Part shown: one piece after another, positions 45,925-53,519 of the stretch
Layout of the letters: each line of letters opens with the position of its first letter
Position numbering within the stretch: position 1 is the first letter of the stretch
Assembly: GCA_964384025.1 (NCBI GenBank)
Contig: CAYLJJ010000021.1
Span: 1-64,000, forward strand
Source: CAYLJJ01 sp964384025
GTDB taxonomy: Bacteria; Myxococcota_A; Bradymonadia; UBA7976; UBA1532
DNA length: 64,000 bases
Direction of reading: 5' to 3'
The notes under the pieces: generated by a model
The model's database searches: none
Seen by the model: only the letters and a program-made list of their open reading frames with translations
Told to the model about the DNA's origin: nothing
Program-made: the position numbers and the translations under genes

Positions 45925-46017
45925 CAGGCTGCCATCCATAACGACATCCGTGTCGAGTTCCCCAAAGGCTGGGGCCTGATCCATGCCAGGCAAGTGCTCA
46001 ACGGCAACGACGTATAA
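45925..46017 (+). pseudogene. C-terminal fragment of a phosphohexomutase (PMM/PGM-like)
   Basis: The frame ending at the TAA 46015-46017 reads NDIRVEFPKGWGLIHARQ and stops 8 residues later. Phosphomannomutase/phosphoglucomutase proteins end with a phosphate-binding segment of the type DGV.V.F.DGWGLvRaSNT. The Gly-Trp-Gly-Leu core matches but the SNT/E part is lost. There is no start and no upstream domain. It overlaps the 3' end of the convergent hydrolase gene by 20 bases. Confidence 0.5.
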
Positions 46018-46720
46018 ATTCTGTCACCAGCGACGCGGCCTGATTGGGCCGAGCGCATAGAACTAGGTGAGGGGCCTCGATCTCATCGGTGGGCGATGGT
46101 AGGCCACGGTGCTGAGGGATGAGGCGGTCGTTGCGTGCACGCACCACCAAGGTGGGCACTTTGGGTTGAGAGAGTGCGGCGCGTACATCGACTCGCATGA
46201 TCTCGCGCAGCCGAAGGCTCAGCACCGCTGGGCTCGGCGTGCGAATGGCCCTGAGCACCGCAGCCACCTGGGCAGGTGAGGCGTGGGCATCGAGCAAGAA
46301 GCGTCGAAGGGCGATCTTGGGCGGCGGAATTCGAAAGAGCAGCGGCCCCATCACCGCGAATCCTCGCCAGCGGGGCGCATGAGCAAATGTAGCGATGAGG
46401 GCTACACCAGCCAAGTGTTCGGGCGGATCAGCTGCCAATTGAATCGCGATGGGTCCTGAAAAAGATTCGGCGACGAGGATTGTGGGTTGTTGGGCCTGCT
46501 CAATGAGGGCGCGCACCTGCGCGGTGAGGTCCTGATAGCTCTCGGCGATGTCGGAGGCATAGGTGTGCCCCAACACCAAGTGGGCGGGTTCGAGCTGGGC
46601 CCGAAAGCGTGCCGAGAGTGTGTTGCCGCCGTCCATACCGGGCGAAACGATGATCTTCATGGGTGCATGAGGGTATAGCAATTTCGAGCGGCTGGGGTTT
46701 GCCTCTGACTTCTTGACCAT
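45998..46720 (-). CDS. Alpha/beta hydrolase
   Basis: About 240 residues from the ATG at 46720, which follows GGGAGG; an inner ATG at 46660 (MKIIVSPGMDGG) may be the ancestral start, since the 20 codons before it belong to leader repeat B, also found at 47422-47489 before an unrelated sequence. The fold is shown by the nucleophile elbow ILVAESFSGPIAIQLA (serine in AESFSG, departing from the usual GxSxG), the aspartate in VVRARNDRLIP and a late histidine in IEAPHLVL. An oxyanion segment VSPGMDGGN is near the start. Substrate unknown. It is divergent from the small secreted protein gene at 46933. Confidence 0.78.
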   Translation of the reverse strand: MVKKSEANPSRSKLLYPHAPMKIIVSPGMDGGNTLSARFRAQLEPAHLVLGHTYASDIAESYQDLTAQVRALIEQAQQPTILVAESFSGPIAIQLAADPPEHLAGVALIATFAHAPRWRGFAVMGPLLFRIPPPKIALRRFLLDAHASPAQVAAVLRAIRTPSPAVLSLRLREIMRVDVRAALSQPKVPTLVVRARNDRLIPQHRGLPSPTDEIEAPHLVLCARPNQAASLVTEFIRRCR

Positions 46721-46741
46721 GCACACCAAACCTCCCACCTC
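46674..46741 (-). repeat. Gene-leader repeat B, copy 1 (partner at 47422-47489)
   Basis: 68 bases with about 88% identity to 47422-47489. On the minus strand it contains a ribosome site (GGAGG), an ATG about ten bases later and about 15 codons (MVKKSxANPSxxKLL). Downstream sequences differ between the two copies. Confidence 0.8.
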
Positions 46742-46842
46742 AATTTTTTTAGAAAAAGATAAAGAAGACGCGCAACGCCCATCAAAAGCACTCGTCCGAG
46801 GTGATTGCATGTACGTTGAGGTCTCTAGAGTATAGGGGGCCT

Positions 46843-46888
46843 ATCGATGTTTAGAAAAACCTCAGAGGCAATTAAATCGATGTTTAGA
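46843..46888. promoter_or_regulatory. Pair of 13-bp direct repeats, 33 bp apart
   Basis: ATCGATGTTTAGA occurs exactly at 46843-46855 and 46876-46888, a spacing of three helical turns, in the 200-bp region between the divergent hydrolase and small secreted protein genes. It is a candidate regulator binding site. Confidence 0.45.
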
Positions 46889-46932
46889 CGGTCGAAGATA
46901 ATGCCTCAGCGCTTTAAAATGGAGGATTTTTA

Positions 46933-47202
46933 ATGAAACGTTTTCTGATAGCTTTTGCTTCCCTCGTCAGCCTCTCATTCTTTTCGATGAGTGCCTCCGC
47001 TGCCACACCACCATGCAACTCCAGCGTTGCGAAAGGTGACAAGTGTCACATCGGAGGCGTGTCTCATTATGCATGCGGTGGTGGCGCGTATGTGAAATCC
47101 ACTTATGGTTCAGGCGCATGCAATGGAAGCTCTGTGGTTAACGAAGATGGTAAGAAGGTAACGCGGCGACAAGCAAGCAAGCCAGAGCGTACACGAAGGT
47201 AG
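46933..47202 (+). CDS. Small secreted peptide with four cysteines
   Basis: 89 residues. A strong ribosome site (GGAGG) nine bases upstream and a clear signal peptide (MKRFLIAFASLVSLSFF, cleaved after SASA) support a real gene. The mature part (~66 residues) has four cysteines in CNSSVAKGDKCHIGG and ACGGGAYVKS...GAC, suggesting two disulphides, and a basic tail. Length and composition recall small secreted toxin- or inhibitor-like peptides, but no family is recognised. The 13-bp direct repeats upstream may control it. Confidence 0.7.
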   Translation: MKRFLIAFASLVSLSFFSMSASAATPPCNSSVAKGDKCHIGGVSHYACGGGAYVKSTYGSGACNGSSVVNEDGKKVTRRQASKPERTRR

Positions 47203-47304
47203 AACGAGTACTTCCGCGCGCTCATCCCTGAGGTCACTTTTCATCCAAACCCAGCTGGCAGCGTGCGGCGCAAATCACTGAAGCTGATAAGGCTCTCAAG
47301 CAGC

Positions 47305-47394
47305 CTAAATCGAGAACCCCGCCCAAAGCGCCGTGAGCGCAAAGAGCAAACCCAGCGCGAAGACCCCAAGGTGACTCCCCTTCTTGGCCACCAT
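47305..47394 (-). other. 29-codon hydrophobic frame, small membrane peptide or gene end
   Basis: MVAKKGSHLGVFALGLLFAL followed by TALWAGFSI, a single membrane helix. Without leader repeat B the frame has no ribosome site, and the preceding codons (PLLSPVFFT) continue the hydrophobic character, so this may be the last helix of a lost membrane protein rather than a separate gene. Confidence 0.35.
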
Positions 47395-47421
47395 CGTGAA
47401 GAAGACGGGTGAGAGCAGGGG

Positions 47422-47489
47422 GATAGCAATTTCAAGCAGCTGGGGTTTGCCCCTGATTTCTTGACCATGCACATCAAACCTCCTACCTC
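47422..47489 (-). repeat. Gene-leader repeat B, copy 2 (partner at 46674-46741)
   Basis: See copy 1. Here the leader is joined to the hydrophobic fragment at 47305-47394, in a different frame from the leader's ATG. Confidence 0.8.
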
Positions 47490-47559
47490 TTTTCGGGTCT
47501 TCTCTGTCCATCTCTTGGCGGTGAAGTTGGATTGGGAATAGGCATAAGGGTAGAGGTCC

Positions 47560-47697
47560 ATGTCAGAGTCAGACAGGCGAGCAGAGGCACAGCCATTTGG
47601 ATGGGACCGGCTCCTGGACTTTCAGAAGGATGCCTTCAAGAAGGTCGTAGGAGGATTCCCGAAAATCAGTATAAACGACCGCACATTGTATATATAG
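47560..47697 (+). CDS. 45-residue hypothetical protein or truncated gene start
   Basis: ATG at 47560 after GAGG. The peptide begins MSESDRRAEAQPFGWDRLLD, includes FQKDAFKKVVGGFPKI and ends RTLYI. It is hydrophilic with amphipathic helix character and has no signal peptide. It could be the truncated start of a larger gene; the family is not recognised. Confidence 0.35.
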   Translation: MSESDRRAEAQPFGWDRLLDFQKDAFKKVVGGFPKISINDRTLYI

Positions 47698-47808
47698 ACG
47701 GCAATAGCTCCCAAAGGGCCTTTGCCCCTTTTCTGCTGCGAGGAACTACATATGTATAATTAAACACAAGCAACTAGCACCATTCAAAGCCAAAATCACT
47801 ACATCTTC

Positions 47809-47985
47809 ATGACTACCAAAATTTCTATCCTCACCGAGAGCCTCGTCGAGCAGCCCATGAGGATGACCCACGCCGATGTCCCCGAGGAGGAGCTGAAGCT
47901 TTTGGGGGTCAGCCCAGGGCTGATCAGGATCTCGGTCGGCTTGGAGCACATCTCCGACCTCAAACGCGACGATCAGCTCAGCTGA
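47809..47985 (+). pseudogene. C-terminal fragment of a Cys/Met-metabolism PLP enzyme
   Basis: 58 codons from an internal-type ATG. The residues ESLVEQPMRMTHADVPEEEL, LGVSPGLIRISVGLEHISDL and RDDQLS match the end of O-acylhomoserine sulfhydrylase / cystathionine gamma-synthase proteins (family pattern SL.E.P..MTHA.VP.EE...LG...GL.R.SVG.E...DL). The PLP-lysine and the rest of the enzyme are absent. It ends within the shared 3'-end repeat at 47971-48003. Confidence 0.85.
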
Positions 47986-48003
47986 GCTTGCTCCAGCTCG
48001 ATC
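47971..48003. repeat. Shared gene-end repeat, copy 1 (partner at 52897-52930)
   Basis: GATCAGCTCAGCTGA, then TGCTCCAG and CTCGA, are shared with 52897-52930. Both copies give a plus frame ending DQLS-stop and a minus frame ending QLS-stop, although the genes that end there differ. Confidence 0.65.
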
Positions 48004-48212
48004 TCCTTGAGGAGCGCGCCGATCTGCCCAGCGTGCTCCTTCAAGCTGGGGTGGTGGCGCGGACCCCCTCCGCCAGAGCCTTGAGTCAGGGATCCCCAAG
48101 GCGCGCAGGTTGAATCCAAATGTTTTGGTTCAGCTTTGGAATTTTGGTTCAGCTTTGGAATCTGAGAGAATAGGTGCCCTGGTGATTTGCCCGGCTCAGA
48201 GGAGCAAGAAAG

Positions 48213-50438
48213 ATGAGCGATCAGTCCCATAAGACCGAGCAGGTTCAAGAGAGGACTCCTGCCCTCAAAGTTCCTCTACAGATGCAGTTCAACAGCGCCA
48301 GCCAGGGGCAAAGCAGCGAGCTGCTCAGCTCCATCGCGGGGCTCTCTTCTGCTCCTATACAGATGTCGGAGGGCTCAGCAGATCCGGGTGAAGGGATCCA
48401 CTCTATCGCAGCGCAGGGGCTCGCGGGGCCAGGGGGTCCCATCCCACATCAGGAGAAGATCCAAGCCTCCTTTGGAAGCTTTGATATCAGCGGAGCGGAG
48501 GCGCATCAGGGAGGAGCTGCTCAAGAGGCCAATGAGCAGATGGGCGCGCGAGGCTACGCTACTGAAGGCGCGATCGTGCTCAAGGATGGAGATCTACACA
48601 CCACCGCTCACGAGCTAACCCACCATCTACATCAACGGCAAGGTGTTCAGCTCAAGGGGCAACGTGGAGAGCCAGGGGATCGCTATGAACACCACGCGGA
48701 CGCCGTCGCTGACGCTGTCGTCGCGGGACGCTCAGCGGAACCCCTGCTCAGCGGCTTTGGCCTCTCGCCCGCCGCTGGAGGTGGGGCGAGCGGAGCGCTC
48801 CAGATGGATCTCATCGACAGCGCCATTGAGTTGGGCCAGAGCGTGGTCGAGACCGTGACCGATCTGGGAGAGCGGGCTTACGATGCGGTGACAGAGTGGA
48901 TCGATCTGATGGGAGCCAAGACTGAGCTGTTGGCTAAGATCAGCGACACCACTTGGGTGCGAGAGTCGGTCAGCGATGTCAAAGCAGATGCCCATAAGAA
49001 ACACAACTTCAGCCTCAAGTTTGAGATGGAGCTTCTCATCGCGATGTGTCGCGTTGAGGCGATGGCTAAGGCTCATAAAATCGCGGGCTGTGACAGCTTA
49101 GAGCAGCTCAAGACTCTGGATGCTGAGGTCGCTGAGTGGCAAAAGGAGCGCAAACAAAGCTTCAAGAAAGAGGTAGAGACTAAGGTTCAAGAGTATCGAG
49201 ATGTTGAGCTTGAGTGGCTGTCTGCCTACACAGGCCACGCAGCTCTTGAGAAAAAGAAAGTGGTCCCTAACGACTACGCCTTTGGAGCAAAGTCTGACAT
49301 CAAACTGCTCCCTGGGGCAGCATCTCAGGTGATCTACACGACCCCAGTGGAGTTTGAGTGGTTGCTTACAGATGGAGCAAAGAAGGCCAACACCAAAGCC
49401 AAAACGGATAAAAAGAAAGCCCCCGTGCCTGCTTGGAACGCCAAGACAAAGAAGACCTTTAAGGAGAAAATCCAGGCTCAGCTGGACGCGGTCTGGGGCT
49501 CAGGGAACGGGATGAAGCCCTTTAAGATCACTGAACCCTCCGATCATCTCCTGGCCGACGAGGCCAGCAAATGGTCCAGCATCGTCGCCAGCTTCCGTGG
49601 GGTCGTGGAGGAGAGAGCGGGGCAGACAGGGAACAACAAGATCAAAGCTTGGAGATCTGCACCAGGAGAGCCCACCAGGGCAGACTCAGGCAACCTCTAT
49701 GAGGAGGATGCTGAGGCGGACTTCAACAAAGATGGCAGCGCCAAAGGTGGCCAGCACGTCATGGCCCACGAGTTTGGACACTTCGGGATGGGCCTCCCTG
49801 ATGAATACACAGAGACCTCAAAGGGCTCCAACAAGGCCGCTTTTGATAAGGCGATCGTCAGCATCGACAAGAAGATCAAGGAGTGCGATGCGATCATCGC
49901 CAAGAACTCAGGCAACACACCAGAGGAAAAGAAGGCGCGCAAGAAGGCTCAGGATGACAAACAGTGGTATCTGGACGATAAGACCGCGCTGAACAGCCCC
50001 TGGGGTACGGGGGTCGCGGGGGGCTTGGGTTGGAACATGATGCGCTTGGCGCCTCAAAACCGCCCCGCTGGGATCATGCCCATCCCAGAGGAAGCTTTCG
50101 CTGGCTATGGAGGCGATAACTATGGGCCGGGGTTACGAAAGCTTCGGGGGCAGCGCCCCAACATGCACCAAACGAGTGATCGTCAGCGCATCATGATCTG
50201 GGGTAATAAGGTAGAGCCCTATATGTATGAGGGCATCTTGGAGTTGCTCAATCAGCTCGTACAGAGTCAGTTCGATCCAGAGGTCAAGTTTGAGCACAAC
50301 GTGGCGGCGGGCTCAGATGAGAAGAAGGTGATCGATGATGTGCGTGCTTGGAACATCGAGGTAGACATGGGTAAGGCTAAGGCCGCCAAAGGAGGCGCCC
50401 GAGCTCCTGGAGATGAGAAGGCGGCAACTCCTCCTTGA
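48213..50438 (+). CDS. DUF4157 protein with second zinc-metalloprotease domain (effector/toxin candidate)
   Basis: 741 residues with no signal peptide; ribosome site AGAGGAG. The N-terminal DUF4157 domain (~95-175) has ATEGAIVL, the zinc motif HELTH at 133-137 and the later EHHADAVADAV. DUF4157 is typical of cargo proteins of extracellular contractile injection systems and of other polymorphic toxins. A helical region follows, then a second metalloprotease-like domain with HEFGHFGMGLPDEY (HExxH at 519-523, with DE at 530-531), and a late NMHQTSDRQRIMIWGN segment. Two zinc-binding sites in one protein suggest a self-processing head and a toxic protease tail. No injection-system structural genes or immunity gene are visible next to it. 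The target is unknown. Confidence 0.85.
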   Translation: MSDQSHKTEQVQERTPALKVPLQMQFNSASQGQSSELLSSIAGLSSAPIQMSEGSADPGEGIHSIAAQGLAGPGGPIPHQEKIQASFGSFDISGAEAHQGGAAQEANEQMGARGYATEGAIVLKDGDLHTTAHELTHHLHQRQGVQLKGQRGEPGDRYEHHADAVADAVVAGRSAEPLLSGFGLSPAAGGGASGALQMDLIDSAIELGQSVVETVTDLGERAYDAVTEWIDLMGAKTELLAKISDTTWVRESVSDVKADAHKKHNFSLKFEMELLIAMCRVEAMAKAHKIAGCDSLEQLKTLDAEVAEWQKERKQSFKKEVETKVQEYRDVELEWLSAYTGHAALEKKKVVPNDYAFGAKSDIKLLPGAASQVIYTTPVEFEWLLTDGAKKANTKAKTDKKKAPVPAWNAKTKKTFKEKIQAQLDAVWGSGNGMKPFKITEPSDHLLADEASKWSSIVASFRGVVEERAGQTGNNKIKAWRSAPGEPTRADSGNLYEEDAEADFNKDGSAKGGQHVMAHEFGHFGMGLPDEYTETSKGSNKAAFDKAIVSIDKKIKECDAIIAKNSGNTPEEKKARKKAQDDKQWYLDDKTALNSPWGTGVAGGLGWNMMRLAPQNRPAGIMPIPEEAFAGYGGDNYGPGLRKLRGQRPNMHQTSDRQRIMIWGNKVEPYMYEGILELLNQLVQSQFDPEVKFEHNVAAGSDEKKVIDDVRAWNIEVDMGKAKAAKGGARAPGDEKAATPP

Positions 50439-50451
50439 GTCAGTTCAGGGC

Positions 50452-51015
50452 TCAGCTCTCGGCTAAAATGCGCCTCTCAAAGTCCTGCCAGATCCGCTTA
50501 TCCTCTCGACAGTCATAGCGCCGACAGCTCGCGGGTCGAGCCTCATAGAGTCGGCAACGCTGGCTCTCCTTACAATGATGAACACAGTAACCTGAAGGAT
50601 CTGAGCGGATAACATAGGGCCGAGCCAGCTCCCACTCCAACTGACCCTCTTGCAGATCCTGGGTGGAGAGCAGATGAGTGAAGGTGCAGCAGCGAGCCCC
50701 ACAGAGAGGGAGCCGAGAGAGACAGTCGATCTCAGGTAGATCTTGAAGGTGATATTTATCATCCTCCACACCCACGCGGCAGAGCAGATATTTTTCAAGC
50801 TGCTCATCATACTGAGCGCGGCGTAGAGACTCGACGCGAGCGTTGAAGCGCTCCTGATCCACCAGACCCGCCGCGACCATCTGCTCCACCAGACTCTGAA
50901 TCCAGATCTGCCAAGTTTGCGCCTCTTTGCGATTCTGAGTGGAGAGGGTATGCATAAAAAAAAGCCCCCGCTCCATATCGCGACGCCTCGGCTGTAGCTT
51001 TTTGGGCGCGCTCAT
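50452..51015 (-). CDS. YkgJ-type cysteine cluster protein (short paralogue)
   Basis: 187 residues, ATG overlapping the previous stop by four bases, so it is translationally coupled. The second half has the YkgJ (UPF0153) cysteine pattern: CLSRLPLCGARCC, then YCVHHCKESQRC, then ASCRRYDCREDKRIW, thought to bind zinc or an iron-sulphur cluster. It is similar over its whole length to the C-terminal half of the upstream gene product, so the pair arose by tandem duplication. The N-terminal ~85 residues are helical. Cellular role not established for the family. Convergent with the DUF4157 gene (13 bp apart). Confidence 0.8.
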   Translation of the reverse strand: MSAPKKLQPRRRDMERGLFFMHTLSTQNRKEAQTWQIWIQSLVEQMVAAGLVDQERFNARVESLRRAQYDEQLEKYLLCRVGVEDDKYHLQDLPEIDCLSRLPLCGARCCTFTHLLSTQDLQEGQLEWELARPYVIRSDPSGYCVHHCKESQRCRLYEARPASCRRYDCREDKRIWQDFERRILAES

Positions 51016-52049
51016 GGTTGCTCTTTGGGGGGCGCTGGGAGGCGGGCCTCAAAGTCCTGCCAGATCCGCTTATCCTCTCGACAACTGTAACCTCTACAGA
51101 CCGCAGGGCGTTGGGCGTAGATCGTACAGCCGATGCCCTCTTGGGCGCAGTGTACACAGTAGCCGTCCTTCCGCTGCCTGATCTGATAAGGCGCAGCGTA
51201 GCTCCACTCCACAACCCCCTCGTTAAGATCTTGGACGCTCAGAGAGAAGTTCAACGCGCAGCAACGAGCCTTACAGAGAGGGAGCCTTGAGATGCAATCG
51301 ATCTCGGGGAGATCTTGGAGCGTGTATTTGTCTACAGCCTCCGCCAACTGAACATGGCTCTGTTTCTCAAAGCGAGGCCGCTCTCGCTCTGAAATCTGGC
51401 CGCGACGCTCCTCAAAGCTGAGGAGGTCCAGATGCCCACCGGCGACCAACTCCTCCACCAAAGCCTGAGCTTTTACGCGAACATCCAGGCCCATAAAGCG
51501 AGTCTGCATCGCCATGGTGTGGACAAAGCGCAGGCTGTCTTTGAGATCTGTGGTGATCGGCTCCTCTAAGCGCGTCTGCGGTGGGGTGGGGGTCTTATAG
51601 AGGGCTTGGGGCTCTGCGCCTGGATGAGATAGGGCTTTTAGATTATAGAGAGGCGCTTGGCTGATCCTGCTCTGTTGCGCTGCGGAGAGGGGGCCGTCGG
51701 GGAGCAAGAGATAGCGAGGGGGGCGATCAGGATAGAGCTGACGACACTCCAACTCATAACGCATCTTCTCCAAACCAAACTTCTTGGTGACGCGGAGGAT
51801 ATCCTCCAGGCCGCTTACGTCTCCTAACAGCACCCTCATCCGACCCTCTGAGGGCAGGTAGAGGTTGAAGAGGGCCTCAAAGCGAGGGAGCTGCCCCTCC
51901 TCACAGAGGGGACAGTCTCTCTGAGGGCAGCGACGCTCTTTGGCTCCGGTTCCGTGGACGATGTTGACATAAGGAGCACCAGAGAAGACACCGACCAAGC
52001 GCTCTCCAGCAGCCTTAAAGTGTAAGATAGCGGGGCTCTCTCTCCACAT
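51012..52049 (-). CDS. YkgJ-type cysteine cluster protein with extra N-terminal zinc-finger-like domain
   Basis: 345 residues, ribosome site GAGGAG. The C-terminal half (~165-345) is a YkgJ cysteine cluster: CISRLPLCKARCC, GYCVHCAQEGIGC, AVCRGYSCREDKRIW. The N-terminal half begins PAILHFKAAGERLVGVFSGA, has a four-Cys cluster CPQRDCPLCEEG near residue 40 and a beta-rich part (FNLYLPSEGRMRVLLGDVSG), reminiscent of single-stranded-DNA-binding or phage-type zinc proteins; this comparison is only suggestive. It is located between an LRR protein (upstream, 11 bp) and its short paralogue (downstream, overlapping). Function unknown. Confidence 0.75.
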   Translation of the reverse strand: MWRESPAILHFKAAGERLVGVFSGAPYVNIVHGTGAKERRCPQRDCPLCEEGQLPRFEALFNLYLPSEGRMRVLLGDVSGLEDILRVTKKFGLEKMRYELECRQLYPDRPPRYLLLPDGPLSAAQQSRISQAPLYNLKALSHPGAEPQALYKTPTPPQTRLEEPITTDLKDSLRFVHTMAMQTRFMGLDVRVKAQALVEELVAGGHLDLLSFEERRGQISERERPRFEKQSHVQLAEAVDKYTLQDLPEIDCISRLPLCKARCCALNFSLSVQDLNEGVVEWSYAAPYQIRQRKDGYCVHCAQEGIGCTIYAQRPAVCRGYSCREDKRIWQDFEARLPAPPKEQP

Positions 52050-52060
52050 AAACGCTCTCC

Positions 52061-52663
52061 TCAGAGGGCTTCATCGAGGCCCAATATACAATCTGAGGGC
52101 TGAAGACTCTCACGGATCTGCGCTCGCGCCTCCAAGCTTAGATCGTTTTCTGCCAGAGAGAGGCTCTCCAGGCCCCAAAGGCGAGGGCTCAGGAGGCGCT
52201 CAACGCTCTCATCTGTGAGCCCCACTCCATTCAGCGAGAGCTGGCGGAGAGTTTGAAGTTGGGGGCTCTCAAGGATGATCTTTAGGCCCTCATCTCCTAA
52301 AGGATTTTCGCTCAGGTTGAGATCAGAGAGCAGACCTGACTTTAAGATCCTGAGCAGGCCCTTGAGCCCCTGAGGGCTGAGCCCTGTCCGAGCCAAGTTG
52401 AGGCGTTGAAGCGAAGCAAAATAAGGCTGAGCGCCGATCAGCTCTGCGCCCATGTCTCCCAGGGGATTGCCCTCTAAGGAGAGGCTCAGCGGGACCCCTA
52501 AAGGATGCTCAGAGAGGGCCTCAAGGCTGGCTGCGCTGAGGAGGTTATCATCAAAATATAGTTCACACAGCGCCCCAGGGAGGCTGAGGTCTTGGAGCCA
52601 ATCTAGAAAATCCTCATCGCTCCAGCCCAGATCTTTAATCCGCAATCTTGTAGTAGCCGCCAT
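52061..52663 (-). CDS. Leucine-rich repeat protein (ribonuclease-inhibitor-like)
   Basis: 200 residues, ribosome site GAGGAA before the ATG. Five to six LRRs of the ribonuclease-inhibitor type (LQRLNLARTGLSPQGLKGLL, LSDLNLSENPLGDEGLKIIL, LRQLSLNGVGLTDESVERLL, LESLSLAENDLS) fill most of the protein after a short N-terminal domain with a WSDEDFLDWLQDL segment. No signal peptide, so it is cytosolic, for protein binding. First gene of a three-gene operon with two YkgJ proteins. LRR proteins of this size are frequent next to TIGR02996-type domains in myxobacteria; that domain is not clearly present here. Confidence 0.8.
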   Translation of the reverse strand: MAATTRLRIKDLGWSDEDFLDWLQDLSLPGALCELYFDDNLLSAASLEALSEHPLGVPLSLSLEGNPLGDMGAELIGAQPYFASLQRLNLARTGLSPQGLKGLLRILKSGLLSDLNLSENPLGDEGLKIILESPQLQTLRQLSLNGVGLTDESVERLLSPRLWGLESLSLAENDLSLEARAQIRESLQPSDCILGLDEAL

Positions 52664-52743
52664 CTTTATTCCTCTCTGAAGCTTCGCGATTTTATCCCAG
52701 CGCGTTGAGCGCTCTGAGACTGTTCATAGCCTTTCCCCGATAG

Positions 52744-52911
52744 ATCTTGGCAGGGGAAGGCGTTGGGGTCGAGGTGGATGTGGTCACTGAGGCGCTGGCT
52801 CCTGCCTCAGCTCGACAAACACAGCCGTTTGGACCTCGTCTTGGTGGGCGGATAGGGCGCGTCAAGGGGGCAACCCTCTATATAGAGCACGTCTTAGATC
52901 AGCTCAGCTGA
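52744..52911 (+). other. Coding-like fragment ending in the shared gene-end repeat
   Basis: A stop-bounded plus frame of 56 codons (AGEGVGVEVDVVTEALAPAS, then GRVKGATLYIEHVLDQLS) has coding character but no family I recognise. It ends with the same DQLS-stop as the PLP-enzyme fragment at 47809-47985. Confidence 0.35.
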
Positions 52912-52930
52912 TTCTGCTCCAGCAGCTCGA
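52897..52930. repeat. Shared gene-end repeat, copy 2 (partner at 47971-48003)
   Basis: See copy 1. Here the plus-strand frame is an unrecognised fragment and the minus-strand frame is the BRCT fragment. Confidence 0.65.
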
Positions 52931-53030
52931 CGAACTCCCCCTCGCTGAGAACCCTGATCCCCAGCTTCTGTGCCTTGGTCAGCTTGCTGCCCGCCTTGCC
53001 CGCGTCGCCCACCACCAGCATCACCCAGCT
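52899..53030 (-). pseudogene. BRCT domain fragment (end of a DNA ligase LigA-like or similar protein)
   Basis: 44 codons on the minus strand: WVMLVVGDAGKAGSKLTKAQ, KLGIRVLSEGEFVELLEQ, then NQLS and stop. The pattern LVVG...GSKL.KAQ.LGI.VLSE.EF..LL is the second half of a BRCT domain, as at the C-terminus of NAD-dependent DNA ligase. The first half of the domain and everything upstream are missing; the break is at about 53030, close to the IS91 relic. Confidence 0.8.
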
Positions 53031-53056
53031 CCGCGGTACTGGCGTCGGCACCATAG

Positions 53057-53345
53057 GTGCCGGAGCTGGCTACGCCAGCGAAGCAGGTGACAGTGACGAA
53101 GTCGCTGTTGCCGGGAGGACTGCCGGTACGGCAGTGGGTGTTGACGTTACCATGGGGCCTTCGACGCCTGGTTGGCTTCAACACCGAACTGAGCAGTTCA
53201 CTGCTGCGAGTGTTTGTCCGCGCCGTCCATCGGCATTTTGGAGAACCTAGCGCTGAAGGTGCTTGTTTCAGAGCAGTGACGGTGATTCAGCGGTGTTGGT
53301 GGAGCGCTCAACTTGAGTGTCTCTGTCGTTACATCGCGTCCTGCC
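53057..53345 (+). mobile_element. Relic of an IS91-family transposase
   Basis: The plus frame reads LPGGLPVRQWVLTLPWGLRR, then LVGFN, LLRVFVRAVHRHFG and AVTVIQR, and after a one-base shift near 53293 continues GGALNLSV. This matches the core of IS91-type transposases (VPVRQWVLSLP...LRVFVRAV...GAVTFIQRFGGALNLNVHFH). The N-terminal zinc-binding part, the catalytic HUH and tyrosine region and the ends of the element are missing. IS91 elements move by rolling circle and can carry off flanking DNA (one-ended transposition), which may bear on the surrounding gene fragments. Confidence 0.82.
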
Positions 53346-53519
53346 ATCGCCCGAGTCGCGGCGCTCATCCCCGCACCCGGCAACGGAGGCAACGCCTCCG
53401 TCACCTGCTGAACCGCCTTAAGCGGTTCCAGCGGCATTGCCGCTGGATGAGGAGGCCGCTGGAGGCCCAGGAAGCGAGGAGAGGGCCGCCGTTGGGGATG
53501 GGCTCCTGGGAGAGTGGCA

